Assembly (NCBI GenBank): GCA_025928125.1
Contig: JAICKD010000314.1
Coordinates: 1-5,126, forward strand
From: Ktedonobacterales bacterium
Lineage (GTDB): Bacteria > Chloroflexota > Ktedonobacteria > Ktedonobacterales > JADMIN01
Length of the DNA stretch: 5,126 nt
Reading direction: 5' to 3'
Shown: piece after piece, positions 1 to 5,126 of the stretch
Numbering within the stretch: the stretch's first letter is position 1
Layout of the letters: the number at the start of each line of letters is the position of its first letter
Translations under genes and position numbers: made by a program
The notes under the pieces: model-generated
The model's input: only the letters and a program-made list of their open reading frames with translations
Told to the model about the DNA's origin: nothing
Databases searched by the model: none

Positions 1-1505
1 ACGCTCATCCGACCAGCAAGGTAGGCGCCTGTGAGCGTTCCCGGCAGCTGGGCGATTTCGGCGGGTGTCCCGGTGGCGACGATCTGGCCGCCGTGTTTCC
101 CCGCGCCTGGGCCAAAGTCCACCACGTAGTCCGCCGCGCCAACCACGTCGAGATCGTGCTCGACGACGAGCACAGTATTCCCCAGGTCGCGCAGGCGGCG
201 CAAGAAGCCGATCAGCCGCTGGGTATCGCGCGAGTGCAGGCCAATCGTCGGCTCGTCGAAGACGTAGAGCAAGCCGCTCAGGCTCGACCCCAGTAGCGAG
301 GCCATCCGCAACCGCTGCGCCTCTCCGGCGGAGAGCGACGGCGCGGCCCGGTCCAGCGCCAGATAGTCTACGCCGACCTCGAGCACCCGCCTGATGCGCT
401 CGCGCAGGTCGTCCAGAATGGGGCTGGCGATGAGCATTTCCTCGCCATGCAGCGACGCGGGCAGCGTGGTCAGCCAGTCCGCCAGCGCGTTCAGTGGCAG
501 CTGCGAGAGCGCGATGATGGTCTCTCCCGCCATCGTCACAGTGCGGCTCTCGGCGCGCAGGCGCGTCCCGTGGCAGTCGGGGCAGACCTGCGTCACGAGG
601 AACTCATCAAGTTTCTGGAGATAGTCGGCGTCCTGAATATGTTCGGCGTAGCGCCGCAATAGCGTGGCAGCGATGCCCTCAAAGCGTCCGCGGCTGACGG
701 CAGTCGGCGGCTCAACTCCGGGAAAATGCTGCCGGAACTGCGGGCTTTCCGCGCCGAAGTAGAGCAGGTCGCGCTGGATGGGCGTGTAGTCCCGCACAGG
801 CAGCGCCGGATCGAAGCTGAACCCGTAATGGCGGCCAGCCGCCCGCAAGATGTCCGCATGGTACTGGATTTGGAAGCTGTTCCATCCGTATACCGCGCTA
901 TCGAGAATGCTCAACTCTTCGTTCACGAGGCGTGTCAGGTTGGCCCGGTGGACGGTACCCAGTCCCGTGCAGGTCGGGCAGGCGCCCGCCGGTTTGTTGA
1001 ACGAGAAATTGGCCATGCCGATCTCTGGCAGCGCCGCGCCACAGTGCGGGCAGGATAGCGACGATTCCCCCTCAGAAGCCTCGCCCGCGTCGTCACCTGC
1101 CCAATCGATGGGAGACGCATCGTAGGGCGGGGGAACGTCGCCGCCACACGCGGGACAGATGCGGTGTCCGAGCCGAGCGAAGAGCACGCGCAGATAGGTG
1201 TAGATCTCTGTTGTCGTACCCACGGTGGAGCGCGGGCTGTGGTTGGTCAGATACTGATCGACGCTGATGGTGGGCGACAATCCGACAATCGCATCGACCG
1301 GCGGCTTCTCGAGGCCGAACGCCACCATCCCCACCGATTCGAGATACTGCCGCAGCCCTTCTTTCATGAGAATGTCGAAGCCCAGGGTCGATTTACCCGA
1401 CCCTGAGATGCCAGTCAGGACGACGAGCTTCCCCTTGGGAATACTCAGCGTGACGTTCTTCAGGTTGTGCAGCCGTGCGTTGCTGATCGTGATGCAGGGT
1501 TCCAT
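1..1505 (-). CDS. uvrA2: UvrA-family ABC ATPase lacking the UvrB-binding domain (UvrA2-like), N-terminal part; 3' end beyond window
   Basis: The frame is open from ATG (1505-1503) to the left edge, giving about 501 complete codons. I translated it by hand. Walker A, GISGSGKS, lies at residues 32-39. A PRSTVGT segment typical of UvrA follows near residues 88-94. Zinc-site cysteines sit at 117/120 and 152/155, and the insertion-domain pairs at 176/179 (before TGLG) and 308/311 (CPDCHGTRL). The ABC signature is LSAGEAQRLRM at 391-401. Walker B, VFDEPTIGLH, has D417 and E418. VVEHD and DFGPGAG follow. These are first-half UvrA motifs; the second ATPase half must lie off-window. Only about 31 residues separate C120 from C152, where canonical UvrA carries its roughly 120-residue UvrB-binding domain. 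The signature is accordingly about 100 residues earlier than in E. coli UvrA. UvrA proteins bind distorted DNA as dimers. Paralogues without the UvrB-binding region are associated with tolerance to DNA-damaging agents or DNA-binding drugs; the specific substrate here is unknown. The MerR gene lies directly upstream on the same strand. Confidence 0.93.
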   Translation of the reverse strand, partial: MEPCITISNARLHNLKNVTLSIPKGKLVVLTGISGSGKSTLGFDILMKEGLRQYLESVGMVAFGLEKPPVDAIVGLSPTISVDQYLTNHSPRSTVGTTTEIYTYLRVLFARLGHRICPACGGDVPPPYDASPIDWAGDDAGEASEGESSLSCPHCGAALPEIGMANFSFNKPAGACPTCTGLGTVHRANLTRLVNEELSILDSAVYGWNSFQIQYHADILRAAGRHYGFSFDPALPVRDYTPIQRDLLYFGAESPQFRQHFPGVEPPTAVSRGRFEGIAATLLRRYAEHIQDADYLQKLDEFLVTQVCPDCHGTRLRAESRTVTMAGETIIALSQLPLNALADWLTTLPASLHGEEMLIASPILDDLRERIRRVLEVGVDYLALDRAAPSLSAGEAQRLRMASLLGSSLSGLLYVFDEPTIGLHSRDTQRLIGFLRRLRDLGNTVLVVEHDLDVVGAADYVVDFGPGAGKHGGQIVATGTPAEIAQLPGTLTGAYLAGRMS

Positions 1506-1515
1506 AGTGGCCGAT

Positions 1516-1523
1516 CTCCACCT
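1516..1523 (-). promoter_or_regulatory. Ribosome binding site of the uvrA2-like gene
   Basis: The minus strand reads AGGTGGAG, a good match to the Shine-Dalgarno consensus, 10 nt before the ATG at 1505. This supports the chosen start: the protein then begins just ahead of the conserved N-terminal strand (ITISNARLHNLKNV) that precedes Walker A in UvrA proteins. Confidence 0.6.
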
Positions 1524-1527
1524 GAAC

Positions 1528-1549
1528 GAAGCGTTTCTTCTATCGCTTC
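1528..1549. repeat. Short inverted repeat in the uvrA2 leader
   Basis: The arms GAAGCG (1528-1533) and CGCTTC (1544-1549) are perfect 6-bp complements separated by 10 nt. The repeat lies 4 nt upstream of the AGGTGGAG ribosome binding site. It could be an operator or a small leader hairpin. A 6-bp match can arise by chance, so functional confidence is low. Confidence 0.3.
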
Positions 1550-1571
1550 ACTGGTATGTCGCCCTCATTGT

Positions 1572-1598
1572 AAAACCCTGGTGGCCCTAGGGAGGGTT
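1572..1598 (-). terminator. Weak terminator-like hairpin after the MerR gene
   Basis: Starting 2 nt after the MerR stop codon, the minus strand has AACCCT, a 13-nt loop and AGGGTT, with TTAC following, so the stem runs into a four-T stretch. The loop holds the palindrome CCCTAGGG, so other foldings are possible. One is a 7-bp pairing of CCCTGGT, inside the end of the MerR gene, with ACCAGGG. The stem is short and the T run is poor, so it may only partly stop transcription, leaving read-through into uvrA2 possible. Confidence 0.3.
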
Positions 1599-1600
1599 GT

Positions 1601-2374
1601 TCAGACCAGGGATGTCTGACGGCTGCTCCGGGCGCTAAGGATCTCCTCGATCACGGCGAGGAGGCGTTGCGCGACCGCTTCCTGCTCGGCCAGGGTGGTG
1701 AGCCAGCGGTCCGCGGCAGTGTAGACATCTTCATCGGGCGCGGGCATATCCAGCGAGTGGCGCAAGTTCGCCGTCTCGCCGCGATCCAGCCGGAGCAGCA
1801 TCCGCAGCATCGCCATCTGGCTGTAGCCCACGCGCCCCAGCATCCGAATCACGCGCAGGCGGCTGATGTCGGCCGGGCCATACGCGCGGTAGCGGTTCTG
1901 CTCGTTACGAGGGATGGCGAGCAGGCCGTTGCGCTCCCAGTTACGCAGCATATCGACGGAGATATCGAGCAGGGACGCCACCTGGCCGATCCGCAGGGGG
2001 CGCTGCGTCGTATCGGCAGCCACGCCGGTCGCCCACCGTTCGAGCAGCCGCGCCGCCGTTTCCGCCTGCGCCCGCTCGGCGTGGACGAATGCCAGATGCG
2101 CGCGGGCATGTTCCAGCGCCGCGTCCCAATCGTCCGCCACCGCGCTCTGGGTGATTTTGCTCGCTGAGAGACGCATAGCCCTGCCCGGATAGACGGCGAT
2201 ATGGACGAGGCAGGCGACACGCAGGCAATCGAGATGCTGCTGGGTGAAGAGGCGATAGCCGTTGGCGCCGCGTGGCGTCGGAGGCAGCCAGCCCCGCTCC
2301 ACGTAGCGGCGGACGGTGTTGGGGTGAACGCCGACGGCCCGTGCGAGGTCCGAGGTGTGCAGATGCGTCATCAT
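1601..2374 (-). CDS. MerR-family transcriptional regulator with two tandem HTH domains
   Basis: This 257-residue protein carries two MerR-type winged-helix domains in one chain. The first spans residues 5-48 (SDLARAVGVHPNTVRRYVERG, then a GYRLFT wing). The second spans residues 127-172 (IGQVASLLDISVDMLRNWERNG, then a YRAYGPADISRL wing). Each shows the family pattern: an HTH, an R-x-W/Y-E-R-x-G turn and a wing ending in an aromatic residue. Residues 80-118 form an Ala/Glu/Arg-rich helical linker. Residues 218-250 form a terminal helix of the kind that dimerises in MerR proteins. There is no cysteine cluster indicating metal sensing and no obvious drug-binding domain, so the signal cannot be named. 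Typical MerR proteins have one HTH. The start is ATG at 2374; a second ATG follows immediately and the ribosome binding site is poor. The uvrA2-like gene begins 95 nt downstream on the same strand, which suggests control of that gene and probably of itself. It is a regulator with high confidence; its target is inferred. Confidence 0.9.
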   Translation of the reverse strand: MMTHLHTSDLARAVGVHPNTVRRYVERGWLPPTPRGANGYRLFTQQHLDCLRVACLVHIAVYPGRAMRLSASKITQSAVADDWDAALEHARAHLAFVHAERAQAETAARLLERWATGVAADTTQRPLRIGQVASLLDISVDMLRNWERNGLLAIPRNEQNRYRAYGPADISRLRVIRMLGRVGYSQMAMLRMLLRLDRGETANLRHSLDMPAPDEDVYTAADRWLTTLAEQEAVAQRLLAVIEEILSARSSRQTSLV

Positions 2375-2394
2375 GGCAGCATCAAGGCTCGATC

Positions 2395-2433
2395 TTTCGG
2401 GTGGCGCTCCAGATCGGTGGGCGCCACCCGAAA
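2395..2433. repeat. Perfect 13-bp inverted repeat with 13-nt spacer, upstream of the MerR gene
   Basis: The arms TTTCGGGTGGCGC (2395-2407) and GCGCCACCCGAAA (2421-2433) are exact reverse complements around a 13-nt centre. The repeat lies 20 nt before the MerR start codon and 29 nt after the stop of the zinc-protein gene. As RNA it would make a very stable GC-rich hairpin on either strand. Neither strand has a T run after the stem: the minus strand continues GATCGAG and the plus strand continues ATGC. It is therefore not a standard intrinsic terminator. The possibilities are an extended operator for the tandem-HTH MerR protein, a transcript-end or stability hairpin, or a leader structure. The repeat itself is certain; its role is not. 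Confidence 0.75.
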
Positions 2434-2446
2434 ATGCTTTCAGTCG

Positions 2447-2472
2447 AACTCAACAATCAAACTCAACAATCA
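2447..2472. repeat. Exact 13-bp tandem direct repeat spanning a stop codon
   Basis: AACTCAACAATCA occurs twice, head to tail and without mismatch (2447-2459 and 2460-2472). On the coding strand it reads TGATTGTTGAGTT twice, and it holds the last codons and the TGA stop of the zinc-protein gene. The stop lies in the upstream copy, so the second copy is untranslated. It is AT-rich in a GC-rich window. It looks like a small slippage duplication, though paired binding sites cannot be excluded. Confidence 0.85.
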
Positions 2473-4097
2473 GCGATATCATCGTCTAAAGGTGGTGGGG
2501 GCTGATTGTCGGCTTCGGCGCTAGCGTGAGAATCGATGTCAGCGCCACTATCAGGCTGGTCGGCGGTGTCGGGCAGGATGCGCACATGCCGGGCGGTCCG
2601 ATACTCGTCCAGCGGACGTGGCGCTCCGTCAGGCAGCCGTCGCCGCTCATCGCTCGGTCCGCGCTCGCCATTCAGGTCGCGCATGACTGCCTTGAAGAAG
2701 CGGCCCACACGGGTCCATCGCGCCGGGAAAGACTCCGCCCAGAAGCGCTCTGAGCCACCAGGGCCAACCGCCGTGAAGTCGAGCTCGCGTTCGTCATAGG
2801 TATACTCGACGTGCGTCACGGGAATGCAGGTCAGCCGCAGGCGCCGCGCGATTACATGCCGGTCCAAATCATCCGACGCTGGGGACGCTTCCTCATCGCC
2901 ATTCTCGCCACTCGCCAGCGCGCGCGCCACCGTCCAGATGCCCGCGGGAACGCCAAGCGGCGGTTCGCCCGCCACATCATCGAGCGCGCCCTCCCAGGTC
3001 GTTTCAGCGCTGGCGCGTTTCAACATCGCGTTCGAGAGCCAGCCAGCCTCTTCGGCCTCCGGCGGCATCACCGTCCGGGTGATGGTCCGTGTATCGAAGC
3101 GGCGCACCACCTCGCGGTAGCGGATGACCCGCGCCGAGCCATCACAGGCGGGGCAGGCGGAGTAGCCGCTCCCCTTGCAGGTGGTGCAGACGCGCTTGCC
3201 CGTCTTGCACGAACAGGCAATCGTGCCATCGACACAATCGGGGCAGGGAATCGTCTCGCCGGAGGCTGGCGCGGTCGGCGCCCACTGGGCCGAGGGTGGC
3301 AGCGGCACGCCGTAGTCCTGGCGCAGCCGCTCGGAAAAGTCCGCCAGCTTTCCGGCCGCGTCGGTTGCCAACCGCTCCGCCTGCACCTGGAAGTAGCCCT
3401 TCGCAGAGCGCGCCTTGCGTTCGGCGGCGGCATCGGCGATGCGCCCGCGCCCACGACAGCGGCGGCACGTCACCCGCGCGCGCCCCTTGCAGTCTGGGCA
3501 GCGGGTGAACCCCTTGCCATCACAGTCGGAGCAATCGCGGTGGCCGGTCCCGTTGCAGACCAGGCACGCGCCCGCCATCTCACTGCCCGCCAGGCGCTCG
3601 TGGCGCTCGCCAGAGGTGATTTCCGGCGTCGCGGGGAAACTATACTCCCACGCGGGCAGAATCGGCGACGGTGGTGGGGGCGGTGTGCCAGTCCATGGCG
3701 ATGAGCCTTCCCCCAGGGCGCGCGTCTCGCCGCGCTCGCTCAGTTCCACCTTCCAGACGGCGGTCTCGTAGAGCGCGCGGGTGCGCATGCCATCGGGCAG
3801 TTCTGGGTCCACCAGGAAGTCGCGGGCGACCCAGCGGCGGGCCAGCTCGCGGGCGCGCAACTCGTTGGCCGGGGCGAGGTTGCGAATACCTGTGCTATCG
3901 GGATCGATCCCGCTCGACGCATCCCACAGTTCAGAGGCGCGGTCCACCACCTGGCGTACGCGCGTGCCAAGGTCGCCCATTGATTCACGGAAGAGGCGTA
4001 TCGTCTCGCGCGCTTGGCGCTCCAACTCATCGGCCACATCATCACGGTTGGGCATGGAATCCCTCTTCCAATTCCAGCGCGTCCAGTCATCACCCAC
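2463..4097 (-). CDS. DnaJ-like zinc-finger protein with two cysteine-rich modules and no J domain
   Basis: This 544-residue protein, from a GTG start, has two clusters resembling the DnaJ CxxCxGxG zinc domain. Module 1 has CxxC pairs at 178/181, 189/192, 200/203 and 211/214, spaced exactly 11 residues apart and mostly followed by xGxG. Module 2 has pairs at 285/288, 304/307 and 315/318, plus an irregular C-S-C at 295/297. A charged, probably helical segment (about 222-262) separates them. No J domain or HPD motif is present. The N-terminal 130 residues are charged and helical and begin with a Trp-rich stretch. A proline run at 139-143 links them to module 1. A region with alternating beta-like pattern (about 415-455) follows module 2, and the C-terminus is acidic and disordered-looking with a PPPP run. 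There is no signal peptide or membrane segment, so it is probably cytoplasmic. In DnaJ such modules bind zinc and help hold unfolded protein; the role here is unknown. It follows the Bax1-like gene by 22 nt, so the two are probably co-transcribed. Confidence 0.88.
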   Translation of the reverse strand: MGDDWTRWNWKRDSMPNRDDVADELERQARETIRLFRESMGDLGTRVRQVVDRASELWDASSGIDPDSTGIRNLAPANELRARELARRWVARDFLVDPELPDGMRTRALYETAVWKVELSERGETRALGEGSSPWTGTPPPPPSPILPAWEYSFPATPEITSGERHERLAGSEMAGACLVCNGTGHRDCSDCDGKGFTRCPDCKGRARVTCRRCRGRGRIADAAAERKARSAKGYFQVQAERLATDAAGKLADFSERLRQDYGVPLPPSAQWAPTAPASGETIPCPDCVDGTIACSCKTGKRVCTTCKGSGYSACPACDGSARVIRYREVVRRFDTRTITRTVMPPEAEEAGWLSNAMLKRASAETTWEGALDDVAGEPPLGVPAGIWTVARALASGENGDEEASPASDDLDRHVIARRLRLTCIPVTHVEYTYDERELDFTAVGPGGSERFWAESFPARWTRVGRFFKAVMRDLNGERGPSDERRRLPDGAPRPLDEYRTARHVRILPDTADQPDSGADIDSHASAEADNQPPPPLDDDIADC

Positions 4098-4103
4098 AGC
4101 GTG

Positions 4104-4110
4104 CCTCCTT
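4104..4110 (-). promoter_or_regulatory. Strong ribosome binding site deciding the GTG start of the zinc-protein gene
   Basis: The minus strand reads AAGGAGG, a full Shine-Dalgarno match, 6 nt before GTG at 4097. This is why the GTG was chosen over the in-frame ATG at 4055 (residue 15). That ATG has its own weaker AGAGGG (4061-4066) 5 nt upstream, so a second, shorter start cannot be ruled out. Confidence 0.65.
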
Positions 4111-4119
4111 CAGGCAAGA

Positions 4120-5126
4120 TCAATCCTCGTGCGTGCCTTCGTCGTCCGCGCGCTCGGGGGAAAAGAAGTCCAACTGCGCTAATCCTCTGCCCTGTTCGTC
4201 CTGTCCATTCTGTCTATGCTGTTTACGCCTCGCACGGGGGCGCGGTTGCGCGATTGGACGTGATGGCTGTTGAGGTTGTGATTCCTTGTCGGATGCCATG
4301 CTTTCCGCGTTTGCGCGTGCTGCGGAGGCTACCTCAGGCGCGACGATGTCGGCGGCGAAGATAGACGTGCGCGCTACCGCTAACCCTGCGCGCGCCGCCA
4401 GCGACTCGACCGTCGCCTCGTCCAGATCGGCCAGCGTTGGCTCGTGTTCGCGCATATGGCTGGCCAGCTGTGTGAGCGGCATGCGTCCCTCCGATGCGCC
4501 GACGACAGCCGCGCGCACCAGTTCCAGCAGGTCCGCCAGCCACACGGGATCGCATAGCCCCAAGCCGTCTACCCAGACCGGCGCAGCCTCAGCATCGGCA
4601 TCTTCTCCCGCCAGCGCGTGGAGCGCGGTATCCAGTTCGGCGCGGGTATAGCTGTGCAGCAGGGCATAGCTCTCGCGTGGTGGGATGCGCCCACGCAGCG
4701 TCACCTCGGCGGCGATGCGCGGCAGGTCGAGCGTTGCCAGCCGCCGGGCGGAATCGTCGTAGGAGCGGTCCAGCAGGGCAATCAATTCGTGCGCGCGGAT
4801 GTGGTCGCGAGTGTACCAGAGCAGCGGAAAGACGCCCTCGAAGACGCCTAATTCGCCGCGCGCCGCCTCGGGCGCGGCAATCGCCAGCGTGACCCGCCCG
4901 CGCAGCGCCGTGAGCTTGCGCGCCTTGCGCTCGCGATAGCCAGGACGCCAGTAGCCCGCGATCTCCAGATAGACCCGGCGCATGCCACGGGTGAGCGCGA
5001 AATCGGGGACGAGAATCGTTTCCCCCACCAGCAGCGGCTCCGGCTCGCGTTTCAGCCGCCAGCCGTGGGCGGCGTCGGCGCGCTCGAGCGCGGCAAACTC
5101 GCTGGCGAACCGCGCCTCCAGGGCGC
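4120..5126 (-). CDS. Bax1/DUF790-family nuclease, C-terminal part; 5' end beyond window
   Basis: The frame is open from the right edge to TGA at 4122-4120, giving 334 visible residues. It begins mid-protein: the frame continues upstream of a GTG at 5028 that is really a valine codon. The visible N-terminus (LEARFASEF, then WRLKREPEPLLVGETILVPDF) and the following VYLEIAGYWRPGYRERK match the core of DUF790/Bax1 as I know it, usually written PDF...LEIvGFWtpeYl.rK. The likely metal-binding residues are Asp at 5004-5002 and Glu at 4965-4963. The region beyond (to about 4270) is helical and includes RDHIRAHELIALLDRSYDD and PPRESYALLHSYTRAEL. The last ~50 residues are a Gln/Arg-rich, disordered-looking tail containing QLDFF (4176-4162) and an acidic end. 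Archaeal Bax1 binds the XPB helicase and nicks DNA next to bubbles in excision repair, and the two genes are usually adjacent, so a helicase may lie off the right edge. The zinc-protein gene follows after 22 nt. Family assignment is fairly confident; activity in this protein is inferred. Confidence 0.82.
   Translation of the reverse strand, partial: ALEARFASEFAALERADAAHGWRLKREPEPLLVGETILVPDFALTRGMRRVYLEIAGYWRPGYRERKARKLTALRGRVTLAIAAPEAARGELGVFEGVFPLLWYTRDHIRAHELIALLDRSYDDSARRLATLDLPRIAAEVTLRGRIPPRESYALLHSYTRAELDTALHALAGEDADAEAAPVWVDGLGLCDPVWLADLLELVRAAVVGASEGRMPLTQLASHMREHEPTLADLDEATVESLAARAGLAVARTSIFAADIVAPEVASAARANAESMASDKESQPQQPSRPIAQPRPRARRKQHRQNGQDEQGRGLAQLDFFSPERADDEGTHED

Noticed and set aside
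1567..1572. TACAAT on the minus strand as a -10 box for uvrA2
   Set aside because: It is a good -10 match by itself, but no -35-like hexamer occurs at 17-20 nt upstream (the spaced sequence is C-rich). It could only work with an activator, and I cannot support it as a promoter.
1667..2167. Plus-strand open frame (166 codons) opposite the MerR gene
   Set aside because: It has no family resemblance, and the minus frame encodes two clear MerR domains. The other plus-strand frames across 65-1590 and 4014-4892 are rejected for the same reason.
2395..2433. Calling the 13-13-13 inverted repeat an intrinsic terminator
   Set aside because: The stem is strong, but the base of the stem is followed by purine-rich or mixed sequence on both strands, without a T run.
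3668..3688. G-rich run (GGTGGTGGGGGCGG) as a G-quadruplex; a similar run lies at 2490-2502
   Set aside because: Both runs simply encode the proline stretches of the zinc protein on the other strand, and most G runs are only two long.
2811..3704. Long plus-strand open frame (297 codons) opposite the zinc-protein gene
   Set aside because: It is an antisense shadow in GC-rich DNA: Arg/Ala-rich with no recognisable domain, while the minus frame has ordered CxxC modules and a strong ribosome binding site.
4120..5028. Reading the nuclease as a complete 302-residue gene starting at GTG 5028
   Set aside because: The frame stays open to the window edge, and residues upstream of 5028 (such as WRLKREPEPLL) continue the family pattern, so the GTG is an internal valine and the gene is 5'-truncated by the window.
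1..5126. Search for CRISPR arrays, insertion-sequence ends, tRNAs and riboswitches
   Set aside because: No regularly spaced repeats, transposase-like frame, cloverleaf or leader aptamer pattern was seen; the intergenic spaces are all under 100 nt.

Overview
The window is GC-rich, about 60% or more by eye, and coding is almost entirely on the minus strand. I see no tRNA, rRNA, CRISPR array, transposase or prophage gene. The family mix is a bacterial UvrA paralogue, a tandem MerR regulator, a J-domain-less DnaJ-type zinc protein and a DUF790/Bax1 nuclease. This would fit a high-GC environmental bacterium such as a Chloroflexota lineage, but the assignment is an inference from gene content and not a direct reading.

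In transcription order (right to left), the layout is as follows. (1) Positions 5126-4120 hold the 3' part of a Bax1/DUF790-type nuclease gene, whose 5' end lies outside the window. (2) After 22 nt, with a strong AAGGAGG ribosome binding site, comes a 544-residue protein (4097-2463). It carries two DnaJ-like CxxC zinc modules and no J domain. (3) An intergenic segment of 88 nt (2375-2462) contains an exact 13-bp tandem repeat, which overlaps the previous stop codon, and a perfect 13-13-13 inverted repeat. (4) Positions 2374-1601 encode a MerR-family regulator with two complete winged-helix DNA-binding domains. (5) An intergenic segment of 95 nt (1506-1600) contains a weak terminator-like hairpin and a ribosome binding site. 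(6) Positions 1505-1 hold the first ~501 codons of a UvrA-family ATPase. It lacks the UvrB-binding domain (UvrA2-like), and its second ATPase half lies off the left edge.

Functionally, both ends of the window point to DNA damage handling. Bax1 is known in archaea as the nuclease partner of the XPB helicase in nucleotide excision repair. UvrA2-type proteins are linked to DNA-lesion or DNA-drug tolerance. The MerR gene directly upstream of uvrA2 is the obvious candidate regulator. The zinc protein is probably co-transcribed with the nuclease and may be its partner. That the whole window forms one repair system is a hypothesis. The most notable points are the possible sliding-clamp motif (QLDFF) in the nuclease tail, the tandem-HTH regulator next to a long inverted repeat, and the dual zinc-module protein in the nuclease operon.
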